34,654 nucleotides of DNA from Prevotellaceae bacterium (lineage in GTDB: Bacteria; Bacteroidota; Bacteroidia; Bacteroidales; UBA932). Location: contig JAISXV010000116.1 in assembly GCA_031270335.1 (NCBI GenBank), forward strand, positions 1-34,654, in the 5' to 3' direction. Of the stretch, positions 26,342 to 34,654 are shown one piece after another. Below the pieces are notes generated by a model. The model searched no databases. It had not been told where the DNA came from and saw only the letters and a list, made by a program, of their open reading frames with translations. Position 1 is the stretch's first letter. Every line of letters begins with the position of its first letter. Both the position numbers and the translations under genes were made by a program.

Positions 26342-28543
26342 ATGTGCGAAGTGTTGTTACAAAGAGAATTAATCAACAAACCCGGGAAAATCGGGAAAGG
26401 AAAATTTAGTATCAGGATTATATTTGTCGGATTACTTTTAATTTCGAACATTTCATTTGCGCAAAGAAACGTGAAATATGAGAATGTTGTCAAAAAAGTA
26501 ATCAAGTTAAGCAAGGAAGAAGCTTTTGGCGAATACTCCGATTTTCTCAGTTTAAATCCTTATATCGAAAGGGCGAATCTGTACTATCAATTAGCCGAAC
26601 TTGCTTCGTCTATAATGAAGGATATGAATCCTTTAACCGATTACGACCGGATTAGACGCCTGTACGATGCATCCGACAACTATTATCTCATTTGTGATCA
26701 ATATATCAATGATAATGAAGTGCGTAAAGACCAGGCGCTTTTCACTGCAGTACGAACCTCGCAACGAAGATTGTCGGCTCAGGACGTCAGTCTGTATATC
26801 AGGACAAAACGCAGCATTGATTCCATATTTTTTGCGGAAATATCGGAAACATTCAAATCGTTCACTTTGATGGTCGATTCGTATTACCGTTGTATGGACG
26901 TTTACAAAAATATCTGCGCTAATAATAGAAATATCAACGATTTATATGTTAATTGGAATGACAGTAAAGAAGCTTTGTCGTTGATGATAAGCAAATTCGA
27001 TTCGATTGCGTATTTCAAAAATCTTCTTAGTGAAAAAGGTCCAAATCTGAACCTTACCTATAAAAATATAGTCGATTTCAAGATAGATGGATTCTCGCCG
27101 ACTGATTTTAAGAACATTGCTGAATTATGGGATTATAAAGAGTGGGCTGTTCAACAGCAGAAATATTATAATGAAACTGTGCATAAGACAGTTGAAAGAA
27201 CACGAATTGTCGAACAAAAGTTAGATATGCACATTGAAGAAATTCACGCATCGAAAACGCCAATTTCTTCAAAAAACTATGCCGATAACGATTTAATGGA
27301 AGAATTAAAAAACTTGCAGGAAATCACGTCTTTATATTTAGATATCGAACGAAAATACAGAATTATAGATTTCTTGAATTTAGTGTACGACGAAAAAAAT
27401 ACTCCCGTAAGCACAAATTATTCCGTTGACAAACAGGCAGATTACATCTATTCACTCATGGAAGCGTATTTCAGGATATTGGATATTGATAAGAAAATAG
27501 AAACAAAATATCCTTCGATGAAGAAAAAATCTTCGGAAACGGAATCAAACGATGAATCAATTTACAGTCTGTATAATAGCAGTATCGAGAATTATAAACA
27601 ATACGTCATCAACTCGAAAATAGCAGGAAAAGTTGACAATTTCATCTACAACAAGGCGAACAACATTCCGAAAATCAGAGGCTCGGGTTTTTATCGACCT
27701 TCGAGTTCGGGATATATAGTGAAAAATATAGTGAAAAACGACGACGGAAGCGTTTTTCTGGGGGGCGCGTCCATCAATTCGCAAGGATATTCGATTGCAT
27801 TTACGGCATTCAGCGCCGATGCTCATAACGTAAACTGGCTGAAAACCATTGATATATCCAAGATGATTTACGACGATTGTTCGATGTCGGTTTGCAGTAT
27901 TCCGGCGGGAGTGATGAGTTTGGTTAGTTCCAAGAACGTTTCAGACCCGGCTTTGACAACGCAAATGATTGTAAAATACGATATTAAAGGAAATGAAAAA
28001 CAAAAAATCACCTTGCCTGAGAAAAATTTTCCGTTAGGACGAACTATTTTCTATGACGAAATATCCGAAAATACATTGCTCACTTTTTACGGAAACACCG
28101 AAGAATGGTTTCGTGATAGCGTACTTATTGTACAACAGATTAATAAGGATAATCAGCAAAAATTTCGTGCGGATATTAAACTCAGTGGCGAATTGATAGA
28201 AATCTTTCCCTCAGATAACGGAAGATTCATATTATTTGGTAATTACGCCGAACTTGACGCTATGGGCAAAAAAGAAAATGCCGCTTTGGGAATTTTCTCA
28301 TTGATAATCGACCCCGAGGGGAACGTCGTAAAAACATCCGTATATCCCTCCGACAAGCCGAGATATGGAATTTGTGTGAACAGAATATCGCCGGAAACAT
28401 TCCTGATTTCAGGAACAAGCGGCAGTATCCGCAAAAACAATTCTGACCTTGTGCCTTCGGAAGGCGAACCTGTCGTTATTATGACGCATAGCAATGGCGA
28501 TTTTGCAGGCGAATATAAAAAAAATAAATATTTCGAGCAATGA
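26342..28543 (+). CDS. Hypothetical secreted protein (733 aa): helical N-terminal region, beta-rich C-terminal region
   Basis: Long ORF with signal-like segment FSIRIIFVGLLLISNISFAQ; no family recognised. Confidence 0.8.
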   Translation: MCEVLLQRELINKPGKIGKGKFSIRIIFVGLLLISNISFAQRNVKYENVVKKVIKLSKEEAFGEYSDFLSLNPYIERANLYYQLAELASSIMKDMNPLTDYDRIRRLYDASDNYYLICDQYINDNEVRKDQALFTAVRTSQRRLSAQDVSLYIRTKRSIDSIFFAEISETFKSFTLMVDSYYRCMDVYKNICANNRNINDLYVNWNDSKEALSLMISKFDSIAYFKNLLSEKGPNLNLTYKNIVDFKIDGFSPTDFKNIAELWDYKEWAVQQQKYYNETVHKTVERTRIVEQKLDMHIEEIHASKTPISSKNYADNDLMEELKNLQEITSLYLDIERKYRIIDFLNLVYDEKNTPVSTNYSVDKQADYIYSLMEAYFRILDIDKKIETKYPSMKKKSSETESNDESIYSLYNSSIENYKQYVINSKIAGKVDNFIYNKANNIPKIRGSGFYRPSSSGYIVKNIVKNDDGSVFLGGASINSQGYSIAFTAFSADAHNVNWLKTIDISKMIYDDCSMSVCSIPAGVMSLVSSKNVSDPALTTQMIVKYDIKGNEKQKITLPEKNFPLGRTIFYDEISENTLLTFYGNTEEWFRDSVLIVQQINKDNQQKFRADIKLSGELIEIFPSDNGRFILFGNYAELDAMGKKENAALGIFSLIIDPEGNVVKTSVYPSDKPRYGICVNRISPETFLISGTSGSIRKNNSDLVPSEGEPVVIMTHSNGDFAGEYKKNKYFEQ

Positions 28544-28638
28544 TAGAAAATATGAAAATATGTACGTATCTTTATGCTTGAAAAATAAATGGTTTTAATA
28601 TTATAATGTATTGAATACAAAGGATAAAACAAAAAATA

Positions 28639-30159
28639 ATGAGTCGAAAAAAAATTAAATCAGCGCTGATATCCGTTTATTACAAGGATAATCTTGAGAA
28701 AATAATTAAAGCGCTCAGCAAATATGGAGTGACAATGTATTCGACGGGCGGAACGTTCGATTTTATCAAAAATATCGCCAAAGTTCATTCTGTCGAAAGT
28801 CTTACAGGCTATCCCTCGATTTTGGGAGGACGTGTTAAAACGCTGCATCCAAAGGTGTTTGGAGGAATATTAAGTCGCAGGGACAACAGTTCGGACAAAG
28901 AAGATTTGGCTAAATACGAAATACCTGAAATAGACCTTATTATTGTGGATTTGTATCCATTTTCCGAAACTCTGGCGGCAAATGCATCTCACAGCGAAAT
29001 AATCGAAAAGATTGATATTGGCGGGATTTCGCTGATTCGGGCAGCAGCGAAAAATTATACAGACACGCTTATCGTATCGTCACGCAACCAGTATTCATCG
29101 TTGCTCGAACTGCTGGAATCGAAAAACGGCGCTACCGATACCGAAGACAGAATACGTTATGCCGCCGAAGCATTCGAGACTACAACAACTTACGACAGAG
29201 ATATTTCCGATTATTTTGCTTCATTATTGAATAAAGAAAAATTTGCACTGAATATTTCGCCAGCAAACAAACTGCGTTATGGAGAAAATCCGCATCAAAA
29301 AGGCGTTTTCTATGGAAAGTTAGACGAAATTTTTACTCAACTGCATGGAAAAGAGATATCATACAACAATCTTTTGGATATTGACGCTGCTTTTGCACTG
29401 ATCAGCGATTTTACGGAAACGACTTACGCCGTCATTAAACATAACAATGCATGTGGCTGTGCTTCGGACAGTAATCCGCTGGCTGCATGGGAAAAAGCTT
29501 TGGCAGGCGACCCGATATCGGCGTTTGGTGGAATAATCATAACCAACAGTCCCGTTGATGCGAACATTGCAGGAGAAATCAACAAACTGTTTTTCGAAAT
29601 AATTCTTGCTCCCGGATATTCCGGCGAAGCTCTAAATATCCTTAAAAGCAAGAAAAACAGGATTATATTGGATGTCAAATCAAACAACCGTCCGGCAAAA
29701 CAGTTCCGTTCGGTTCTTAATGGCGTTCTGGTTCAGGATGCCGATAACATTTCCGAAGATATTTCGTATCTGAAGCAAGTAACGAAAAAAGCGCCGACAG
29801 ATCAGGAGATAAGCGATTTGCTTTTTGCAAACAAGTTAGTGAAACATTCGAAATCTAACACTATCATTTTAGTGAAAGACAAGCAGTTGCTGGCAAGCGG
29901 CGTAGGTCAGACTTCGAGGGTTGACGCTCTCAAACAGGCAATCGAAAAAGCGAAGAATTTCGGATTTTCGTTATTGGGCGCTGTCATGGCTTCCGATGCG
30001 TTTTTCCCCTTCCCCGATTGCGTCGAAATAGCATCAAAAGAGGGCATTACAGCGGTTATACATCCGGGAGGCTCGGTACGTGACCAGGAATCGGTCGATT
30101 TCTGCGACAGCGCAGGTATGGCAATGGCAATTACAGGATACAGACATTTTAAACATTAA
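28639..30159 (+). CDS. purH: Bifunctional AICAR formyltransferase / IMP cyclohydrolase
   Basis: 506 aa; ISVYYKDNLEKIIKALSKYGVTMYSTGGT, GRVKTLHPKVFGGIL, RYGENPHQKG, KHNNACGCA. Confidence 0.96.
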   Translation: MSRKKIKSALISVYYKDNLEKIIKALSKYGVTMYSTGGTFDFIKNIAKVHSVESLTGYPSILGGRVKTLHPKVFGGILSRRDNSSDKEDLAKYEIPEIDLIIVDLYPFSETLAANASHSEIIEKIDIGGISLIRAAAKNYTDTLIVSSRNQYSSLLELLESKNGATDTEDRIRYAAEAFETTTTYDRDISDYFASLLNKEKFALNISPANKLRYGENPHQKGVFYGKLDEIFTQLHGKEISYNNLLDIDAAFALISDFTETTYAVIKHNNACGCASDSNPLAAWEKALAGDPISAFGGIIITNSPVDANIAGEINKLFFEIILAPGYSGEALNILKSKKNRIILDVKSNNRPAKQFRSVLNGVLVQDADNISEDISYLKQVTKKAPTDQEISDLLFANKLVKHSKSNTIILVKDKQLLASGVGQTSRVDALKQAIEKAKNFGFSLLGAVMASDAFFPFPDCVEIASKEGITAVIHPGGSVRDQESVDFCDSAGMAMAITGYRHFKH

Positions 30160-30173
30160 AAAAAAATAGATAT

Positions 30174-31196
30174 ATGGCGTTATCTTTATTAACTCAAGAC
30201 CTTGCAATGGATTTGGGTACAGCGAATACAATAATTATGTACAACGACAAAATTGTCGTTGATCAACCTTCAATCGTCGCTATCGACCAAAATACCGGCA
30301 AAACAATCGCTATCGGTGACACTGCCAGACAAATGCACGGCAAAACTCATAAAAATATAAAAACGGTGCGACCTCTGAAAAACGGCGTAATTGCCGATTT
30401 TGAGGCTGCCGAACAGATGATTCGAGGAATGATCAGAATGATTCCTTCTAAATCTCGCTTTTTTACTCCTTCGTTGCGTATGGTAATCTGTATCCCGTCG
30501 GGAAGCACTGAAGTGGAAATTAGAGCAGTACGTGATTCTGCCGACCAGGCGGGAAGTCGTGAAGTGCATCTTATTCACGAGCCTATGGCTGCCGCTCTGG
30601 GTATCGGAATCGACGTCGAAGCGCCGGAAGGAAATATGGTCGTGGATATTGGCGGCGGAACAACCGAAATTGCGATTATCTCGCTCGGAGGCATTGTCTG
30701 CAATGTGAGCATACGGATCGCAGGCGATGATTTTACCTCTGATATTCAGCAATATATGCGCCATCAACACAATATCAAAGTTGGTGAAGCAACCGCAGAA
30801 GAAATCAAAATCAGGGTAGGCGCTGCTTTGACCGACCTCGAAAACCCGCCCGACGATTTTGTCGTGAGAGGTCCGAACATTATGACCGCGCTACCGATAG
30901 AACTGTTGGTAAATTACGAAGAAATAGCACATTGCCTCGACAAGTCGCTGATAAAAGTGGAGGCGGCGATTATGTCAATACTGGAACAGGCGCCACCCGA
31001 ACTGTATGCCGATATCGTCAAAAACGGAATTTTCCTTACCGGCGGAGGCGCGTTGTTGAAAGGATTAGATAAACGTCTGAAAGAGAAGATAAATATCGAA
31101 TTTAAAGTTCCCGAAAATCCATTGTTAGCCGTAGCCCGAGGCTCCGGAATCGCAATGAAAAAACTCGGTAAAGGCGTGCCTTATCTGTTTAAATAA
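30174..31196 (+). CDS. mreB: Rod shape-determining protein MreB
   Basis: 340 aa; DLAMDLGTANTIIMYNDKIVVDQPSIVAID, VVDIGGGTTEIAIISLGGIV, FLTGGGALLKGLDKRL. Confidence 0.96.
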   Translation: MALSLLTQDLAMDLGTANTIIMYNDKIVVDQPSIVAIDQNTGKTIAIGDTARQMHGKTHKNIKTVRPLKNGVIADFEAAEQMIRGMIRMIPSKSRFFTPSLRMVICIPSGSTEVEIRAVRDSADQAGSREVHLIHEPMAAALGIGIDVEAPEGNMVVDIGGGTTEIAIISLGGIVCNVSIRIAGDDFTSDIQQYMRHQHNIKVGEATAEEIKIRVGAALTDLENPPDDFVVRGPNIMTALPIELLVNYEEIAHCLDKSLIKVEAAIMSILEQAPPELYADIVKNGIFLTGGGALLKGLDKRLKEKINIEFKVPENPLLAVARGSGIAMKKLGKGVPYLFK

Positions 31197-31199
31197 AAT

Positions 31200-32753
31200 C
31201 TATTCGCTTTCACAAACCACTCTGAAACCTATTTTGATACAGTCTGACAGCCACCAGATGCTTTTCGGCGATTGCGGGTCGGTTTTGAGCCATTCTTCCG
31301 TGCGTGAATAATCGCGTCTCGCTGCACGCAAATCTTTAGCGTCCGACGTGAATGAACCGCCCCGTACCACATGTTCCGTACCTGTTTCGGGACCTTTTGG
31401 GTCAGCAACTTTGCCGGGAGTTTCGGAATAAGCCGTTTCGGAGTACCAGTCGGAGCAATATTCCATCACATTTCCGAGCATATTTTTGAGACCGAAAGGA
31501 TTAGGCGCTACTTTGTCGGCGTATTGCGTACGACCGCCCGAGTTTTCGGCATATATCGCATAAGTGTTAATCACAGCGGTATCGACGCCGAATATGCTGT
31601 TCCACCATCTGTCGCGTGTGAATTTTTTCGGACTTCCTTCAAAGAAATAAGGAGTCGAAGCGCCGCCTCTGGCAGCATATTCCCATTCCGCTTCGGTGGG
31701 CAAACGATATTTTTTCCCTGTTTTGATTGAGAGCCATTGACAATATATCTGCGCTGCATAATGCGACATTGTGATAGCCGGACTTTTACCGAATCCCCAG
31801 CCCTGATCGACCTGTCCGTAGAAAGGAGTAGGTCCACTCACGGCGTCAACAGCATTACGGTTTTTTTCCATTATCATATTAGGATCAAGACGTCCTTCCG
31901 AACGTGTTTCCCTGAAAAATGCTTCGTAATCACTCCATTCCACCTCTACTTCGCTCATGTAAAACGGACTTACAGTGACGTCCCGCACAGGTCCTTCGTC
32001 TGTTTTCCGGTACGGTTCATTTTCGGGACTTCCCATTTGGAAAGTTCCTCCCGAGATAGCAATCATTTTGAAAGTCACCGATGTACCCGGAACTTTTTCG
32101 GTAAAATTTTCGAATCCCGTCAATTTTGTTGCAGAATCGTATATTTCCCCTGGTTCATCATCGCCTGTACCGAATATGTCATTGGCTTTGTGCGAGTAAT
32201 CGGGATTATAATGACCAACATCGAGATGGCAACTGATACATTGCAAGTCTAATTTTTCCTTATTTTCGACATAATAGAGATGCGCCACAGCTCCTTCGCT
32301 CGTAAGTCCTGTTGTAAACAAATTTTCGTGACATTTTTCGCACGATTCGTTGTAAACAATTTTGACGGCATGTTCGAGACGGCTTTTTTGCTGCCAGTCG
32401 AACGAAGCGCTGTCTTTTGTATAATACGACCACATATCTTTCAAACCCGTTTTTCCTTTTTCCCATAAATAATTGCAACCGCCTTTGGGAGGAAGGTGAC
32501 AGTCAACGCAATGAATCACTACTCCGCTTTTCGTATTGTGATGCGACGATTGCAGCCACGATTTGTCGGCATCGGGATGGATATGGCACGACATACAGTA
32601 TTCGTCGGTAGATGTGTAGTCCAAATATCTGTTTCCGAAAAACATCAGCGCAACGCCAATAATCAAACCTACAGCAAATAACAAGCTGATTTTTCGCCTG
32701 TTATTCTTTTTCTTTTCTCTTTTATACGCCATGATTTTTAAGATATTTTTCAA
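31200..32753 (-). CDS. Membrane-anchored tetraheme NapC/NirT-like cytochrome c fused to a SUMF1/FGE-like domain
   Basis: 517 aa; N-terminal TM; four CxxCH motifs (CMSCH, CVDCH, CEKCH, CISCH); then FKMIAISGGTFQMGSPENEPYRKTDEGPVRDVTV...YRLPTEAEWEYAARGG...GNVMEYCSDWY...VVRGGSF...IGFRVV. Confidence 0.9.
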   Translation of the reverse strand: MKNILKIMAYKREKKKNNRRKISLLFAVGLIIGVALMFFGNRYLDYTSTDEYCMSCHIHPDADKSWLQSSHHNTKSGVVIHCVDCHLPPKGGCNYLWEKGKTGLKDMWSYYTKDSASFDWQQKSRLEHAVKIVYNESCEKCHENLFTTGLTSEGAVAHLYYVENKEKLDLQCISCHLDVGHYNPDYSHKANDIFGTGDDEPGEIYDSATKLTGFENFTEKVPGTSVTFKMIAISGGTFQMGSPENEPYRKTDEGPVRDVTVSPFYMSEVEVEWSDYEAFFRETRSEGRLDPNMIMEKNRNAVDAVSGPTPFYGQVDQGWGFGKSPAITMSHYAAQIYCQWLSIKTGKKYRLPTEAEWEYAARGGASTPYFFEGSPKKFTRDRWWNSIFGVDTAVINTYAIYAENSGGRTQYADKVAPNPFGLKNMLGNVMEYCSDWYSETAYSETPGKVADPKGPETGTEHVVRGGSFTSDAKDLRAARRDYSRTEEWLKTDPQSPKSIWWLSDCIKIGFRVVCESE

Positions 32754-32774
32754 TAATTAAGCATTGAAAAAGAA

Positions 32775-33527
32775 TTAAGTATTCATTGCACCGCAAACAT
32801 TAATCACTTGCCCGCTGACATACGACGACAAATCGGATGCAAGGAAGACAGTTACTCCTGCGACGTCGTCGGGCGTACCGCCACGACGGAGGGGGATTTT
32901 TTCTATCCACGATTTACGGATTTCTTCGGGTAAAGCAGCTGTCATTTCGGTTTCAATAAATCCGGGAGCGATTGCATTACAGCGTATTCCACGTACTCCA
33001 AATTCTTTTGCCACCGATTTTGTCAGTCCGATGATACCGGCTTTCGATGCGGCGTAGTTTGCTTGATTGGCATTGCCCGATACGCCTACAACCGAACTCA
33101 TGTTGATTATGCTGCCGCCTGCCTGTTTCCACATAACCGGCTGCACAGCTTTGGTGAAATTGAATACTGATTTGAGATTCACTGAAATAACAGTGTCCCA
33201 CTGGTCTTCGGTCATACGTTTTACTGCGCCGTCCTTTGTGATTCCGGCATTATTTACCAAAATATCTATACGTCCGAAATCTTTTACTATTTCGCTGACA
33301 ACCTGATGTGTTTCATCGAAATTCGCCGCATTGGAGGCATAGCCTTTTGCTTTGATTCCGTGTGCCTGCAATTCTTTTTCCAACTGTTCCGTTACTTCGG
33401 ACAGAACAAGATCTGTGAATGCAATATTCGCACCTTCATGCGCCAATTTCAACGCGATAGATTTTCCTATACCTCTGGCAGCTCCTGTAACCAGCGCCGT
33501 TTTTCCTTCTAACAATTTCATATTCAA
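32775..33527 (-). CDS. fabG: 3-oxoacyl-ACP reductase (SDR family)
   Basis: 250 aa; LVTGAARGIGKSIAL, LVNNAGITKDGAVKRMTEDQWD, YAASKAGIIGLTKS. Confidence 0.93.
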   Translation of the reverse strand: MNMKLLEGKTALVTGAARGIGKSIALKLAHEGANIAFTDLVLSEVTEQLEKELQAHGIKAKGYASNAANFDETHQVVSEIVKDFGRIDILVNNAGITKDGAVKRMTEDQWDTVISVNLKSVFNFTKAVQPVMWKQAGGSIINMSSVVGVSGNANQANYAASKAGIIGLTKSVAKEFGVRGIRCNAIAPGFIETEMTAALPEEIRKSWIEKIPLRRGGTPDDVAGVTVFLASDLSSYVSGQVINVCGAMNT

Positions 33528-33601
33528 TATCTTTTTATTACAATAATAATTTTAATTTTCCTGCAAATTTACTAAAAAAATTACATATTCATAATGTATG
33601 A

Positions 33602-34003
33602 TCAGTAATTTTTGAATGTAAATATAAAATTCATGCCGAAATTCCACAAGATGACGACGCCGATAGCAAAAATTTTCGACAGATAGAAATTCCATTTCAA
33701 CTTGTCGGAAAGGAAAAAAACAATAAGATTGTTCAACGCAAGCCCGACAACCGAAATGCCAACAAACGAAAAATATTCGGAAGCAATCCGCTGACTGTGA
33801 CTTTCGAATGTCCAGATACGATTCAACATATAATTTGACGAAGCCGCCAAAATAAAGCCGCAACTGTTTGCTATATATTTGTTTACTTTCAATTTCTCTT
33901 TCAACAGCCAAGTTGTTCCAAAATCAATAATCATTCCGGAAAAACCAACAGTACAAAATTTCAAAAATTTCAAAATAAAAGCTACATCAATCATTTTCTC
34001 CAA
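33602..34003 (-). CDS. GtrA-family membrane protein
   Basis: 133 aa; FLKFCTVGFSGMIIDFGTTWLL, ANSCGFILAASSNYMLNRIWTFES. Confidence 0.88.
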   Translation of the reverse strand: MEKMIDVAFILKFLKFCTVGFSGMIIDFGTTWLLKEKLKVNKYIANSCGFILAASSNYMLNRIWTFESHSQRIASEYFSFVGISVVGLALNNLIVFFLSDKLKWNFYLSKIFAIGVVILWNFGMNFIFTFKNY

Positions 34004-34255
34004 CAGGTTTTTATATAACCAACATTTTTCACATAAACAAAAATCATTACTTTTTAATTTTTTCGCCGCAAAAGTACAAAAGTATTTTGTATTTTCGTTA
34101 AAAATTTGTTAATTATCATATACACAGAGTTTTTCAAATTTTTCTATTATTTTTAACTACATACATTAAGAAAAAAATGAATATGAAATGGTGTATTTTA
34201 AATTGGCGTACAAAATATTGGGAAATTCTATGTATCTTTGCAAAAAATAATTGTA

Positions 34256-34449
34256 ATGAAATTACGGATATATTTAGATAATTGTTGCTTTAATCGTCCA
34301 TACGACGACCAAACGCAAATAAAGATTTGGCTGGAAACAGAGGCAATTGTGATTTTTTTATCACTGTGGACAAACGTTTATTGAAATATCAGGATAAACG
34401 TATAAAAATATATAACCCGATAGATTTTATAAATAACATTGAAATATGA
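34256..34449 (+). pseudogene. PIN-domain toxin, internally deleted
   Basis: N-terminus MKLRIYLDNCCFNRPYDDQTQIKIWLETEA (frame of 34256) is followed in a different frame by NCDFFITVDKRLLKYQDKRIKIYNPIDFINNIEI* (stop 34447-34449). The middle of the PIN fold is missing. Confidence 0.65.
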
Positions 34450-34654
34450 CAAATAGTACAGCGCTGTTGGAAAAAGGCATGAGATGCCTTAACAACGAAT
34501 TAGGGATTTTGGACGCCGAACGGTTTGTGGCGTTACTTTTAAGAGAGCCATTCGATTATACCGAATGGCGCAGAGAAAATTTATTCGTAAACATGAGTCT
34601 TGATGAGATTATGGACGAAGCGGATAAATACTGCAAAGAAAATACGGATGCATC
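34446..34654 (+). CDS. Small partner protein of the PIN gene (probable antitoxin), truncated by window end
   Basis: MTNSTALLEKGMRCLNNELGILDAERFVALLLREPFDYTEWRRENLFVNMSLDEIMDEADKYCKENTDA...; ATGA overlap with the PIN stop. Confidence 0.6.
   Translation, partial: MTNSTALLEKGMRCLNNELGILDAERFVALLLREPFDYTEWRRENLFVNMSLDEIMDEADKYCKENTDA

Noticed and set aside
26143-26514. 123-aa minus-strand ORF containing DPVGIRTQDPQLRRLLLYPTELPDH
   Set aside because: Antisense translation of tRNA-Arg, another well-known spurious ORF pattern.
33552-33911. 119-aa minus-strand ORF
   Set aside because: Overlaps gtrA in another frame; gtrA has clear family motifs.

Overview
Bacteroidetes-type (probably Bacteroidales) chromosomal window. 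Supporting signs are TAnnTTTG promoter elements, a PorV-like type IX secretion protein and a Bacteroides-type N-succinylornithine carbamoyltransferase. Most of the window is housekeeping: a minus-strand division/envelope block (ftsQ, two tandem ftsA-like genes, ftsZ, PAP2 phosphatase, two PPIases, an OstA-like protein, lysA), plus rsmE, argF', pyrC, lipid kinase, ROK kinase, MerR, NIF3, zinc-ribbon protein, porV, purH, mreB, fabG, gtrA and three tRNAs (two Gly-GCC, one Arg-TCT). The accessory signals sit at both ends of the window. At the left are the 3' end of a probable AbiEi/DUF6088-type antitoxin with an internally deleted AbiEii-like toxin, an orphan polysaccharide ABC permease, an internally deleted AlbA_2-type ATP-binding regulator, a nested-palindrome element and a non-canonical HSP90. 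At the right is an internally deleted PIN-domain toxin with an intact downstream partner ORF. The most notable observations are the tandem ftsA paralogs with different linkers, the tetraheme NapC/NirT-like cytochrome fused to a SUMF1-like domain lacking the FGE cysteines, the three genes that keep their ends but lost their middles, and intergenic-type DNA repeats translated inside the OstA-like gene. All family assignments come from reading motifs by eye; no searches were run.
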